A stretch of 64,000 nucleotides of DNA, from contig JBBCBC010000021.1 in assembly GCA_037126765.1 (NCBI GenBank), forward strand, positions 23,329,434 to 23,393,433, written 5' to 3'. Within the stretch, counting starts at the first letter, position 1. Each line of letters begins with the position of its first letter. The translations under genes and the position numbers were made by a program. Shown one piece after another: positions 42,425-54,932 of this stretch. Under the pieces are notes generated by a model. That model worked only from the letters and a program-made list of their open reading frames with translations. It did no database searches and was not told the origin of the DNA. This DNA comes from Stenogyne calaminthoides. Lineage: Eukaryota; Streptophyta; Magnoliopsida; Lamiales; Lamiaceae.

Positions 42425-44504
42425 TGTTGGTCCCGGTGCAAACGAGTCTTACACATGTATTGGGGGGGAATGCACGTGTTCAGTGTTTTTAAAACTTTTT
42501 GTTACTGAGTTCAGCTTGGGTCAGGTTGTCCTGATGATTTGGTCCTGAGAAGCACAAATCGCTCTGAGTCAAAGTCTACTGAGACAGTGATCCTGAGCTG
42601 CTTTCAGAAACCTCAGATAATCCCAACCGAGTCCTGAGTTTCAGAGATCCTGAGTTGCTTGGATCAGATAACTAACTTACTGAACCCTCAGAAGAGTAAG
42701 TTCAGTTTGGTAACTATCTGTTCTAGCTACTCAGATGTGCGGAATGGTTGGCCCTTAGTTTATACTCGTTTTAAGTTTTTGCTGAAAACCTTCCTTTAAT
42801 GGAATAGTGATTAGGGTGTGATTCAATTATATGCAACTTCAGTGGATTGATTCCAACTGAAATGTCAGTGAAAATATACTTTCAGAATATATGCAACAGT
42901 TAAGCAAGGCAAAACAGAAAGCAAAGAACACAGCAATTTATAGTGGTTCAGAGACTCAAGCTCCTACGTCCACTCTCTCTGATCTCTTCAGAGAAATTCA
43001 ATAATCACTTTCTTGAGCTTTCTGACTACCTCTGTAGTTTACTTACTCAACTCGGCCCTGAGTTTTCTGACTACCTCTGTAGTTTACTTACTCAACCCGA
43101 CCTTGAGCTTTCTGACTACCTCTGTAGTTTACTTACTCAACTCACACAAGCTTTCAGACTACCACAAGTAGCTTACTAACTTCTTCTCTAGAGCTTTCTG
43201 ACTACCTCAGTGTAGTTTACTCACTCTTTACAACTCCAATCTCACCAACAATCACACTCAAACTACCTTCTAAAGGGTTTGGGGTTTCTTGGTTGGTTTC
43301 CAACTAAAATGAGATATCCTTTACAATAAAGAACAATGCAAAGGCTAGGATATCTCGACTAAGCTTTAGATATATCTTATCAAGCTAGGCTTAGTTTAAT
43401 GAGCTCTCTTCAATATAAAGCACTTGGGAAATTCTGGGTTTTACGAGTGCTTCAACTTTGCGATAATAAGTTTGAGCTCTTGAGTTGCTTACAAATTTCC
43501 CGTAACCTTTCAATGTAGAAGGTCACAAGTATTTATAGGCATACACCAAGGTCAATCTTGAAAAACTATCCGTTGGAGAGATAGCTCCGAGAGTTTCCTC
43601 TTATGGTGTGTGAGAAACTGATATATTTAGGGTTTGACACTCCCTAACACGTTTTAGGCAATAGCCTTTCATGTAGTCTGTCTTCACTTTTTGCAGTCTG
43701 GAACTTAGTACTTCTGACATCTTTTTCAGCGACCTGTCACTGTCAGTGTCAGTATGGTACAGTGTTGTCTTCCTCTTTTTGACTTTTGTCTCCAGTTAAA
43801 GGTAGACAACTTCAACGGCTCTTTTGGTTACAATCTCTGAGTGATATAACCTTAACAACACTTTGTCTTAGTTCCTTTTGTCTGCATTTGAATGTCTTGG
43901 CAAATATCTATTTTTCTAAGGAATCGCGATCTTCTCAGTATTGCATCCTTCAGATAGATATGTTCAGTGCCTCTGAACATTCGAGTTTATCTTGAGCATT
44001 CATACATTCTTGACTCTTGATGAATTCTTGTGCCTTGATATTCTTGATCTTGATTCTTGATCTTATGTCTTCGTGTCTTGAGTCTTACGGGTCTTCGAGT
44101 CTTGGCGTCTTGAGTCTTCTGGAGATGTCTTGGACCGATATCTTGAATCTTCATCTCGAGTCTTTAGTTCCTCGATTTCATCTTGAGTCTTGATATCTCG
44201 GCCATCATCTTGAGTCTTGATATCTCGATTTCTCATCGAGACTTCAGTTTCTTCGTTTCATCTTCAAACTTGAAACTTCCGGTTTCATCTTGAAACTTCG
44301 GTTTCTTCAGAAACTTACTGAGTTCTTCAGAATCTTCAAATCCTAACCTGATCTATATCTGCTGATTATACATTTTGCAGATAACATCCTGAATACTCTG
44401 AAACTGAATCCTGACTCAACTATCAAGATTATTCTGAACATGTCATACTCAGGGGTTTTGGGATCTAATCAAAATCATATCTTTATTAAATTCATCTCCC
44501 AACA
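42425..44504 (-). repeat. copia C 3' LTR
   Basis: 2,080 bp. It includes a 45-bp tandem repeat (GAGCTTTCTGACTACCTCTG units at 43015, 43060 and 43105, plus degenerate copies to 43230) and a minus-strand TATA box CCTATAAATAC at about 43531-43541. From 43990 to 44330 it is a low-complexity run of TCTTGAGTCTT-like units. The open frames inside it are not genes. Confidence 0.93.
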
Positions 44505-44986
44505 ATTTTCCCCTTTTTGATGATGCCAAAATCTATCTTGTTACAAACATACTTAACCTATACTCAGGTTTCAGTTTATCTTATTACAAGATTGGTTTTA
44601 TTTTCAACAATTTCCCCATAAATAATGAGTCTCTTAACAATTATTCTCCCAACAATTTCCATACAGAGAATCTCACAACAATTTCTTCAGTAATGAATCT
44701 CTCAAAGGATTCATCACCAAATACTTAATTTCTCAATCTATTAATCTCAGAGACAATCATTCAGGCATATCAAATTTAAAAGACATGTAAATAAGATAAT
44801 GAGATATTATCTTTTGAGCATAAATGATAAGTTTTCATTGATGATAGGTAGACTGTTACAAGTTACAATGAATCTTATCAAACAAAATCAAAAAGACAAA
44901 AAATATAAAAGATTACATGAATCTTCTGAGTCTTCATCTTCTGAGTCTTCATTCTGTTCTTCAGTTCAACTCTTCAGTTCGGTTCT
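44505..44986 (-). other. copia C polypurine tract and 3' non-coding region
   Basis: Directly after the left LTR lies the complement of a CATCATCAAAAAGGGGAAAA polypurine tract. The rest is non-coding and is shared, inverted, with 58080-58470 of the LARD. Confidence 0.75.
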
Positions 44987-47900
44987 TCAGCTCTGCTCTT
45001 CCACCTCATCAGCAGGGACTTCTAGGTCGAACATTTCGTAATATCTCTTCTTTAGTGCATCTCTTTCTTTGATAATATCCGGATTGTTTCCTGTCAGACC
45101 TATCTGAGTGGCGTACTGAGATATTTCCTGAGAAATGGCTTTCTCATTAACACATCCATTCTCCAGCCTGGGAGGAGGGTACACATATGGACCAGGGGCG
45201 GTTATCTGCACCTTTCCTTCATCCGCTAGATTTATCCATCCTTGGAGATATTTTGGATAGAAGGTCAGGAGATAATCGATGAAAGCCTCATTCGGATCTG
45301 AGCTCTCCCCTCTCCATTCTCTCGAAAGCACATCATAGTAGAACCGTAAGGTTCTCTTGATTTTTTCCCCGCATCGTTGAGATGGATGGCATCCATTTGT
45401 CAACGTGCGGCCATTTCTGTGCTTTTGTGTTCCCTCTCCTCTTGCTTGCGAACTTTTTGAACCCACTCCTTCTTTTCTACTCTTCTTCAGCCTTCTTTCT
45501 GATCACTGGTACACCAGAAACAGAAGCAGCAGCTTTCTTCTCTTGTTCAATCTGGAGTGTTTTCAGAGTTCTTCTAGTGTTGAAGACTTTCTTTGGCTCG
45601 ACTTCAGAATCTTCAGTACCTAATATCAATTTCCTCAGAACTGGCTTAGAAGCCTTCGCTCTTTTCCCTCAGGCTCCTCTATCACCACGGCCTTTCTCTT
45701 GATGGGCATTTCAGCACCAGCCTGGCTTGTCCCAATCCTTCCTCTACTACTCAGTTTCTCAATAACAACTTCCTGCATTGTTTCCTCTGAAACCTGAGTG
45801 TAGACTGGCTTCTCCACCTCTTTGAACTTAAGCTTCTCAGTGGCTTCAATCTCCTTCATGGCTTCGGCAAGTATCTTCTTTTCAGCATTTTTAACAACCT
45901 TGCCCTTCAGAGTATGTTCCAATAATTCCCTGAGATCAGCTCCAGGTCTTTCCCCCTTCTTGGAACCATACTCTGGCAGAAGCCTGGAGAGTGTTGTGTC
46001 CATGTGATATTGCTCTTTGCTGACACTCCGCACCTCCCCTGCCATCTGATCTTGCTCCTCCTCGAGCCGCCTAAGGTGGTTCTTCGCCACAGAGAATTCT
46101 TCAGACAAATGTGAAAATTGGTTTGAGAGAGCTTCCTTGAACATATCTGTCATCTTGGCCATGAGCATTGAGCTCATTTCCTCAACAGCGTTCTTCACCA
46201 GCATCTCATTTTTCTCAACCAACTTTGCTTCCAGAATCTGTGTCTGCTCCTGATGCTTTTGCTTCAGCTCTTCATTAAGCTCAGCCTTGACCCCCTCCAT
46301 CTTGTCTTCTAGCTTTGCTTCCATGGAGATCAGCTTTTCTGTCATAGAGCTCTGAAGCAGCATCAGTTCTGAAGAAGTACTCAATCCTTCAAACTTCTGA
46401 GATTGGTTGGCCAAAACTTCCTCCATCTGAGCAATTTTGTTCAGTATTGGCTCAACCTTCTCCAATTTCTCCATCACCGGGGTGAGATCAATCTCAGGAG
46501 CATTACTGATCTGCTGTGCCTCTCCCCTTAGGTTTGTTCATCTTGAGTCTCGGTCAACTCGAAGCTTGAGCTTGAACTGAGGCTTCACCCTGAGCTTGGG
46601 TGTCCACCTGAGCCTCAGTCTGCATATCAGACATTACAGATTTAAAGGTAGGAACTTCAGTAAACCTGGCATAATTATTAATTGTGCCAAAAGTTACCTG
46701 AAGGCTAACTTCAGTCTGAGGATGTTCGACAACAGCCTGATCAGCATCAGTTGAGTCTTTCTCCTTCTGAGATTGACTCTCATCATCCCCTTGTTGGTCC
46801 CCATCCTGAGATTTGTCAATGGAGCTCGGGGCACCAACTTCAGTAGCTTCTCTCAGCCACCTTCCTCTTCACAAGCTCATCAAAATCTGAGATTTTCATC
46901 CTAGAGATTGGTTTTTTTCGAACCCCGAGAATTCAAAGGAGAAAAGTTGTCTCCTCGTTCCACCCCTTCCCCTCCGAATGAAGCAATATTAAGCATTTAC
47001 GAAGAGTCTGGTTGAGGATGTAGACCGCTGACCTCAATCTAAAGAAGATGTCTTGAGGTCGGGGAATGAGCTCATTTCGGGGTAGCGGTCAAGAATGAAC
47101 CGTTCCCCCGCTTCTTCGCCATTCGGTCTCTTCAAATTTCTCCTTTCTTGAGCATCGGGCTCTCAGGTTCAGTGGAAGGGTCAATCAACAACTCACTCAG
47201 GAGCTCTTCAAAGTTCATCGGCTCCTGAGGCTCAAAGCAGCCTTCTCGAGGTTTGGACAGCAGCCTCCTCGGTCTGATATGACTTGGTTAAAGGTCCGAG
47301 TGGCGCCTCGGTGGGAATATCTGCTTGCTCTGAACCGAGTGGGCATATCCTCGGCCGGAATCGAGCATCTTCGCGTGCTGAGCCGCATATCCTCGGAGGA
47401 ATCTGAACTTTCTCTCGAGGTCCGAGGTCCTTGAAAAATTTCGAGAAAAATTTGTCCGAGCTCGATGAAGTCTCAAGAACCTCGAGAAGACTTGCTCCTC
47501 GGTTTGATCCTATGCCTTTGAGATAGCCTTGAGCCAAAACATGTAATGGCGATTTTCGACGAAAGCGCTTTGGCTCTCAGTCGAATCTCCCCGATCTCAC
47601 TTTCCTCATCTTCATCAAGCTGAGAACCACCATCCTTTTCATGTTTTTGGAGCAAGGGTTTTTTACCTTCTTCAATTTCACCCTGCTCCTTCTTGGCTTC
47701 CAACAACACCTTCCCCCTGGCTTGTTGGGTTTCCTTTTCAGCAGCCGAAATCGGTGATTCCACTTTCTTCTCTTTCTTTCCCTTGAAAGTCCTATTCGCA
47801 GCAATGGGCTTGAACATCACTTTGGACTTAGGGAATGGGGTAGAGTTGGCAAAAATATCCTCCTCCTCACGGCACATCTTCAGAATGAATGCAATTTTGG

Positions 47901-48579
47901 TGGCGTGGAGGATTCTACCTTTGATAGATATTACCCCATCATCCTCCCTTTTTATGACTTTGGCTTGCTCAGTCACCACCTTGATCAGATATTTCAGCCA
48001 GTTGAAATCCTTGGTGGGTGAGTCCTCAATCGCCGCCATCAGTCGGAGTTTGGGAGTGCTGATCTGCTCGAAGCTTCCAGATCGACTCATTATGAACTTT
48101 CCCACAATATCCATCAATACTCTGTATTTCGGCTGAAGATGTCGTTTGTGCAGAGTTACCTCAAACTTAACAGGTTTCTCGGCAACCTTGTCAAGATACT
48201 CCTATGTCCGTCCCAACATATACAATGAGGGATCATCTCCCCTATCACACAACTCAAATACGTCGTTCAAATGCTTAGGGACAATATAGAGCTCTCGAAC
48301 AAAATCCACATATTTCATCGATTGTTCGAGATGCAAAATGAAAATTTTAGATTCTATACAATCTTCCTCATCGATTTCCATATTTGCAACAAACTCTATT
48401 ACCTCACGGGTATACTCCGCCTCTGGTCGATTTGCAACGAGGTTCGTCAGTTTCACCAATCTGATTAAGTGGAGCGCTTCTTCTCCGTGCTTGGCATTTG
48501 ACTTGCTCTCCAGAGACACCACGTATTCGTACCATGGCTTACTCGTCTCGGCTAATTTCTCGAAAATGGTAGGAGCCAT
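44987..48579 (-). pseudogene. Env-like / third ORF of copia C, frame-broken
   Basis: In transcription order, 48579-48202 starts MAPTIFEKLAETSKPWYEY and 48117-47473 reads IVGKFIMSRSGSFEQISTPK, LRLMAAIEDS and VVTEQAKVIKREDD, like the 'putative plant transposon protein' domain found in the third ORF of SIRE-type elements. After a scrambled stretch (47470-46480), 46477-45635 is a long coiled coil (KLEKVEPILNKIAQMEEVL, LEDKMEGVKAELNEELKQKH) with a basic KRK stretch, and 45466-44987 ends DLEVPADEVEEQS. No membrane segment or signal peptide is evident in the readable parts. Frameshifts lie near 48130-48200, 47230-46480 and 45470-45635. The envelope name is historical; function is unproven. Confidence 0.7.
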
Positions 48580-49204
48580 TTTAGATTTGAAAATTTAAAG
48601 ATTTAGGGTTTGGGTTTTCTGGGCAAAGGGATTTATTTGCAGAGGATTTTGGGAACGAAGGGTTTGATAAAGTTTGGCTTGAATGGCTTCTTGAGGAATA
48701 AATAGCTTCGAGATCGTGGGAATTCACGTTGGTTAGGTGAAAAGCAACGGTTAAGATTAATCCACGATTAATCGGGTATGCGAAAGGTCGATCCCCGAAA
48801 AGTAAGCCGCCATTTTAACTTCATTGGTGATTAAATGTAACAGAGCATTTAATGACTGTTGACCTTCTTTAGGAATTTCAAAGATCCCGCCCAAAAACAT
48901 TCCTCAGGTGTTTTGTATTTATTGCGAATGATTACTGAGTTTCACTTAAGCAATAAATGAGTCGCATGAGTCATTACTTCTTCAGACTAATTTCCCTCTA
49001 TCAGTCTTACTTAGTATGGACCTTGATAAAATGTCAGTATGATACTCAGTACTAAATGGGTTCAGTATAATACTGAGTACTGACCTTCAGTAAATCTGAG
49101 TTTCCTGAGACTCAGTTCAGTATTTCCATTTTATTCTGAGTTTCTCAGTAGAATTCTGAGAAAACTTCATGCATCTGAAAATCTTCAATTTTTCAGATTT
49201 TACT

Positions 49205-49387
49205 CTATACACCTGGATCCAACATCCCTAATTCAACTGATAGTTCCTGAAATCTTGATTCAGCCAAAGGATTAGTCAAGATATCAGCTCTCTGCTTATC
49301 AGTATGAATTTTTTCCATCCTGATGTCCTTTTTCAATATGATCTCTGATGAAGTTCCTTCTTCAGTCTGATTTCTCCTGAAGTCCAT
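49205..49387 (-). pseudogene. copia C pol C terminus remnant
   Basis: SEIILKKDIRMEKIHTDKQR and ADILTNPLAESRFQELSVEL match the very end of copia RNase H. Immediately upstream the sequence changes to gag-like text (GPNTKWVP-like at about 49500), so nearly all of pol was lost by a deletion near 49400-49480. The stretch 48580-49204 is a non-coding spacer. Confidence 0.8.
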
Positions 49388-49399
49388 GAAGGAAATTCA

Positions 49400-50594
49400 T
49401 CTTCCAACAATGACATCTCAGATCTTCTTTCAACAGGGCTAATGATGTCTTCATTCAGTTCAGTGCCCTTTTCTGTTTACCTGAAAAACAGATTAGATCT
49501 GTGGTACCCATTTGGTATTGGGTCCTACCAGGTTAGCTATACCTTTCGGAATCCAAATCTGCCTGACAACTCTAATCACTTTAGAGTGGTTGGTTTATCT
49601 TCCATAAACATCTACATACACATTTACTACTCTGGGTGCCTTAGCAGTTTCACAGATGAGTGCTAGCAAATTTTGCATGAACATGAGCCTTTTAATTTTT
49701 CTTTGGTTCAGGCCTTTTGTTCATTTGCTTTGGCTTCTGTGTAGCTGGTCTGAATCTTTGTTGACTCGGGTTCAGGTAACCTTTACCCTTAGGCAAGTGG
49801 GGTTCAGTTGCTCAGATTGAATTTTTGGTCTTTCAAGATATCGAGGACTTGGTCTCTTCAATGAGAATGTCTCTGCCGAGTGTTTCTCTTCCAAGATTCC
49901 TCCGATAGTTCGGGTAGATCCTTTCAGTTTGCATTCTTAGCCCGAGGCTTCGAAGTACTTGCTCGAATTTTTCCAATGAGTGCTCAGTTTTCTAGCCTTC
50001 ACCGAGGTTTAGGCTTTCCTACCGATCATTCAGTTTTTTTTGGAACCATAGGTCCTTTTCCTTGTCTACAAACTTGGGCATTTCTTCATTTGAAGTGTAG
50101 GTGCCAATTTGGTTTTACAAAGATTGTCTTCTTCTTACTTGATGCAACATTCAGATGACCTTGTGAGGTTCCCCTGGAATGTATCCCAATCCGCATTTTA
50201 TAGTGGCAGATCTTTGGTAACTCAATTTCATCTATTACTTTAGATGCGATTATTCAATAGAGTTAGCTTCTTCTGCACTATCCTCACGGCCTGTAGAGTT
50301 TCATGCTTCTCGAGAGGTCATTGAACTTAGTCCCGATCAAATTTGAATCTCTTCAAAGGATTTCTCTAGCTTTTCGCTTAGGGTCACTATCAACTTCTCT
50401 TTCTCTCGAGTTGTACTTTCGTAACATCCAGTTCATCAAGAGTCTGATTAATTGAGAAGTGATTTCAATGATTGCTAGAGTCTTTCCATTTTAGATTTTT
50501 GACTTTTCGGTTCTTTATTCGCTCTTGAGTTTTATTTAGCCTTCTTGTAAAAACAAAGATAGTCCTTCATTAGACTCTCAAAAGAATCCATCAG
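49400..50594 (-). other. copia C gag downstream region, degenerate
   Basis: Scrambled low-similarity sequence. Short minus-strand phrases (RPATQKPKQMNKRPEPKKN near 49735) look like the end of a SIRE-type gag, but no continuous frame exists. No other gene is seen. Confidence 0.45.
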
Positions 50595-51875
50595 TCAAAA
50601 TATGACTTTTATAGTTGAACTTGACAACTCTTGTGCTAGTGTAGGAGCAACAACAGAGAAAGAAGAGTTTACCTCCTCAATGGCCATCAGACAGATGTCA
50701 TCACTTTCACTGTCTGAGAATATTTCATCTGAAGAGCTAGATCCCTCCTCGTAATGTTCTTCTTCTCGCAACCATGGCCTTTTTGCTAGAGAACTTCTTG
50801 TCTCTTTTAGCTTGCCTTTCTCTTCTCTCCTTAGCACTCAGATCTGGACAATCATACTGGAAGTGATCTTTCTTTTGGCAATTATAGCATTTGTTGGCAT
50901 CATCATCCTGATCACTTTCTTCTTTGGACTTGGAATCCTTCCTTTTGGATGAAGATCCCTCGCCAGTCCTTCTTCTTCTCGGTTGATCCGTCCTCGTGTT
51001 TCTTCCGGTACTGTGATTCCTGTAATAGTTTTTGTATTTTCCATATCGACTATTAAGTCTTTCAAACCTCCTTGCCATCAGTGCTAGCTTATCCTCAAGC
51101 TCATCCTGATTTTTAGCAAGGGAGTTCTCAGACTCTCTAGTTTTACAGGTTTTATCCTTGGCTTTAAAAACCATATTCTTACTAGATGATGAATCATCTT
51201 TGCTGTCAGCCTTTTTAGATTTCTTATCAATTACGAACTCATAGGCCTTCAGCTCAGAGAAGACTTGTTGATATGGCATTGAATTAATATTTTTGGTGTT
51301 TTCAATCACCACTGCATGTATATCCCATTTCTTAGAAAGACCTCTAAGAAATTTCAATGCAACTTCTCTCTGTGGATATTTCTTACCAAGTGCATTTAGA
51401 TCATTCATAATACTAGTGAATCTGACTTCTAATTTGTCAATAGATTCACCTTCTTCCATTTCAAGACTATCAAACTTTCCAATTGCAACTGAAAGTTTGT
51501 TTTCTTTGATATGATCTGTGCCTTGGCACATTACAGCTAGTGTATCCCAAATTTCTTTTGCAGTATTGCAGTGAGAGATCATTCCCATCACACCATCATC
51601 AATAGTCTTTGTATAGTGTGTCTTTTAGCAATATAGTCTAGATTGACTAACTTCCTCTCCTCAGAGTCGGGCTTGGTCATCGGACTTAGGAAATTTCGCT
51701 TCTAGGATCGCTTTCTCTCATTTTCGCTTCCTCCGATTCACCACAAGAAATTGAAATGGCCCTTCAGAGACCACTCTCCACATTCGCTCATGTTTAGAAT
51801 ACGGTGAGCCTCGCATTCTCGCCTCCATAAATCATAGTTCTCCACCGAGAACATGGGAAGTTTCTTAGAAGACAT
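50595..51875 (-). pseudogene. copia C gag
   Basis: The likely start at 51875 gives MSSKKLPMFSVENYDLWRRE, a usual copia gag opening. After a damaged stretch, the frame 51591-50737 has TAKEIWDTLAVMCQGTDHIK, FRLM-like FTSIMNDLNALGKKYPQRE and FLRGLSKKWD (UBN2 gag core), then the CCHC knuckle CYNCQKKDHFQYDC (about 50902-50861). A shift near 50750 leads to 50837-50595 (SDSESDDICLMAIEE). Gag would package its own RNA and possibly that of the LARD. Confidence 0.88.
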
Positions 51876-52002
51876 TTTATCTCGAGTCTTTTAAGAATTC
51901 AAAGAAATAAGATCGCCTCGAGATAGACCACAAATATTTTAGCAAATAAAACTTAGGTCAACAAAGCAGGTGGTCAAGTTGAACCACTGCTCTGATACCA
52001 CT
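51876..52002 (-). other. copia C leader and primer-binding site
   Basis: TGGTATCAGAGCAGTGG on the minus strand directly after the 5' LTR end (about 52001-51985) is the initiator tRNA-Met type site. Confidence 0.88.
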
Positions 52003-54087
52003 TGTTGATCCCGGTGCAAACGAGTCTTACACGTGTATGGGGGGGAATACACATGTTCGGTTTTTTAAACTTTTTTCTTCGAAGTTCACTTTTGGGTCGT
52101 TGTCTGATGATTTGGTCCCGAGAAACACAAATCGCTCTGAGTCAAAGTCTCTTGAGACAAAGATCCCGAGTCGCTTTCGTAAAACCTCGATAATCCCAAC
52201 TGAGTCATGAGTTTCAGAGATCCTGAGTTGCTTGGATCAGATAACTAACATACTGAACCCTCAGAAGAGTAAGTTCAGTTTGGTAACTATCTGTTCTAGC
52301 TACTTTCGGATGTCTTGAATGGTTGGCCCTTAGTTTATACTGTTTTAAGCTTTTGTCAAAAACCTTCCTTTAATGGAATAGTGATTAGGCCGTGATTCAA
52401 TTATATGCAACTTTAGTGGATTGATTCCAACCGAAATGTCGGTGAAAATATGCTTTAATATATGCAACAAGCTTAAGCAAGGCAAAAACAAAAAGCAAAG
52501 AACACAAAGAATTTATAGTGGTTCGTAGACTCAAGCTCCTACGTCCACTCTCTCTCGATCTCTTCGAGAGAAATTCACTAATCACTTTCTTGAGCGCTCG
52601 ACTACCTCTCAGTGGTTTACTTACTCAACTCGCCCTCGAAGTTTTACGACTACCTCAGAGTTTACTTACTCAACCCGACCTTGAGCTTTTCGACTACCTC
52701 TGTAGTTTACTTACTCAACTCACCCAAGCTTTCAGACTATCACAAGTAGCTTACTAACTTCTTCTCTAGAGCTTTCTGACTACCTCAATGTAGTTTACTC
52801 ACTCTTTACAACTCCAATCTCACCAACAATCACACTCAAACTACCTTCTAAAGGGTTTGGGGTTTCTTGGTTGGTTTCCAACTAAAATGAGATATCCTTT
52901 ACAATAAAGAACAATGCAAAGGCTAGGATATCTCGACTAAGCTTTGGATATATCTTATCAAGCTAGGCTTAGTTTAATGAGCTCTCTTCAATATAAAGCA
53001 CTTGGGAAATTTCGGGTTTTTCGAAAGCTTCAACTTTATGATAATAAGTTTGAGCTCTTGAGTTGCTTACAAATTTCCCGTAACCTTTCAATGTAGAAGG
53101 TCACAAGTATTTATAGGCATACACCAAGGTCACTCTTGAAAAACTATCCGTTAAAGAGATAGCTCCGAGAGTTTCCTCTTATGGTGTGTGAGAAATGGCT
53201 ATATTTAGGGTTTGACACTCCCTAACACGTTTTAGGCAATAGCCTTTCATGTAGCCGGTCTTCACTTTTTGCGATGGAGAACGTAGTACTTATGACATCT
53301 TTTTTCAACGACATCATCATTTATCGATTATCAAGATGGGGTACGTGTTGTCTTCCTTTTTTGACTTTTGTCTCCAGTTAAAGGTAGACAACTTCAACGG
53401 CTCTTTTGGTTACAATCTCTGAGTGATATAACCTTAACAACACTTTGTCTTAGTTCCTTTTGTCTGCATTTGAATGTCTTGGCAAATATATATTTTTCTA
53501 AGGAATTGCGATCTTCTCAGTATTGCATCCTTCGATAGATATGATATGTTCTCTCAACATTGTGTTTATAATGAGCATTCAAGACATTATCGACTCTTCA
53601 TGAGTTACTTGCGCCTTCATATTCTTGATCTTGATTCTTGGTCTTCTGTGTCTTGAGTCTTGAGTCTTCGGGTCTTCCGAGTCTTGGCGTCTTCGAGTCT
53701 TCTGGATGTCTTGACCGATATATTGAATCTTCATCTTTGAGTCTTGATTTCCTCGGTTTCATCTTGAGTCTTGATATCTCGATTTCATCTGCGAGTCTTG
53801 ATATCTCGATTTCTCACTTTGAGACTTGATTTCTTCGTTTCATACTGAAACTTCAGAAACTTCAGTTTCATACTTTTGAAACTTTGGTTTCTTGAAACTT
53901 CTTGAGTTCTTGAAATCTTCAGATCTAACTTTGATCTATATCTGGCGATTATACATTTTGCAGATAACATCCTGAATACTCTGAAACTGAATCCTGACTC
54001 AACTATCAAGATTATTCTGAACATGTCATACTCAGGGGTTTTGGGATCTAATCAAAATCATATCTTTATTAAATTCATCTCCCAACA
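52003..54087 (-). repeat. copia C 5' LTR
   Basis: 2,085 bp, collinear with 42425-44504 but with many small differences, a large share of them between CAG/CTG and CG-containing words (see findings). Confidence 0.93.
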
Positions 54088-54092
54088 TCGGG

Positions 54093-54384
54093 TTAGTTGA
54101 GGAAACCCTAGCATTGGCGGCAAAAATCTCAGCAAGTCCGTGAAAGAAGCCTACGAGGATCTGTGACCTAGTTCCTTGTCTATAAATACAACATGTAATG
54201 CTCATTGTAAAGAGAGCAATTTTAGAGATTTAGACACTAAATATTAATAACATAATCCTGGCTTGGTGCCCTCAGACGTAGTCTTATTCAAAGGCGAACT
54301 GGGTAATTAAATTTACGTGTTGTTCCTCGTTGTTCGTTAGTATATCATTTGATAGTCTAAACCGTTAATTCAGACCTCAAAACA
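54093..54384 (+). repeat. gypsy B 3' LTR, second part
   Basis: Resumes GGTTAGTTGAGGAAACCCTAG after the TCGGG duplication and runs to CTCAAAACA. Compared with the 5' LTR it has an extra 12-base stretch near 54140. Confidence 0.92.
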
Positions 54385-54389
54385 GAATA

Positions 54390-54932
54390 CAAAGAGGTTC
54401 ACAAATCGATCCTCTTGAAACAAGATCAAGCATATGATCTAAAGGCTTAAGTGTATCTATACACCGCCAAAGGTGACCTATTCTAAGAACAAATCTAGCA
54501 CCAACTCGAGGTATTGTAAACCCTACAATTACACTCTAATGGTAAAACAAAACCCACAACAATGACCCTATCACTCTGGATGCACTCACGCACTCTACAG
54601 TTGATGCTAGATTGTTGCTTCGACTAAATGGCACACAATATATAACAATATTCGGCAATTGATGTGAACACCAATATCTTCTATTTATAGACTTCGTGTA
54701 TGCCTTACTAGAGCCTCCTTAAAGGATATAGAAACTCTTTAATCCACTCTTCCATGATCTTTGTAACTGCCACTTAGTGGGTCTTCTTGATCTCTGAAAA
54801 GCAGTCGCATGATCTAGTCCATTATACTCGATTCTTGAAGTTTGTGGAACCTTCTGGAATCTTGCAGAACAACCTAGATCGTTAACCTGCAGTCAACAAT
54901 ATCAAAGACAAGATTGAACATAGAAGTGTTAG
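54390..54932 (-). repeat. copia S 3' LTR, middle part
   Basis: A minus-strand TATA box CTATAAATAGAAG at about 54680-54692 marks U3/R. It is bounded by the gypsy B duplication GAATA on the left and the LARD duplication GTTAG (54928-54932) on the right. Confidence 0.7.

Larger units (their letters stand above)
42425..54087 (-). mobile_element. Env-like Ty1/copia element C with pol deleted (minus strand), nested in the gypsy B 3' LTR
   Basis: 11,663 bp, with LTRs 42425-44504 and 52003-54087 and exact target duplication TCGGG (42420-42424 and 54088-54092). Orientation is minus: the primer-binding site complement TGATACCACT abuts the right LTR and the polypurine complement TTTTCCCCTTTTTGATGATG abuts the left LTR. 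In transcription order it has gag (51875-50595), a very short pol end (about 49387-49205) and a long third ORF with coiled coil (48579-44987). Protease, integrase and RT are missing, so it needs helper proteins. Confidence 0.92.
23238..54384 (+). mobile_element. Ty3/gypsy Tat-type retrotransposon B, with two nested elements
   Basis: The 5' LTR is 23238-23774 and the 3' LTR is 42169-42424 plus 54093-54384; both share TGTAATATGGGTTACACC starts and CAGACCTCAAA.ACA ends. Removing copia B (26723-35950) and copia C (42425-54087) with their duplications leaves about 10.2 kb, a usual Tat length. The order gag, protease, RT, RNase H, second RNase H-like domain, integrase, antisense ORF, polypurine tract TTGAGGGGCAATG fits the Tat lineage. 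GAATA occurs at 23229-23233 and 54385-54389 as a probable target duplication, although four bases (TATT) separate the left copy from the LTR TG. Confidence 0.93.
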
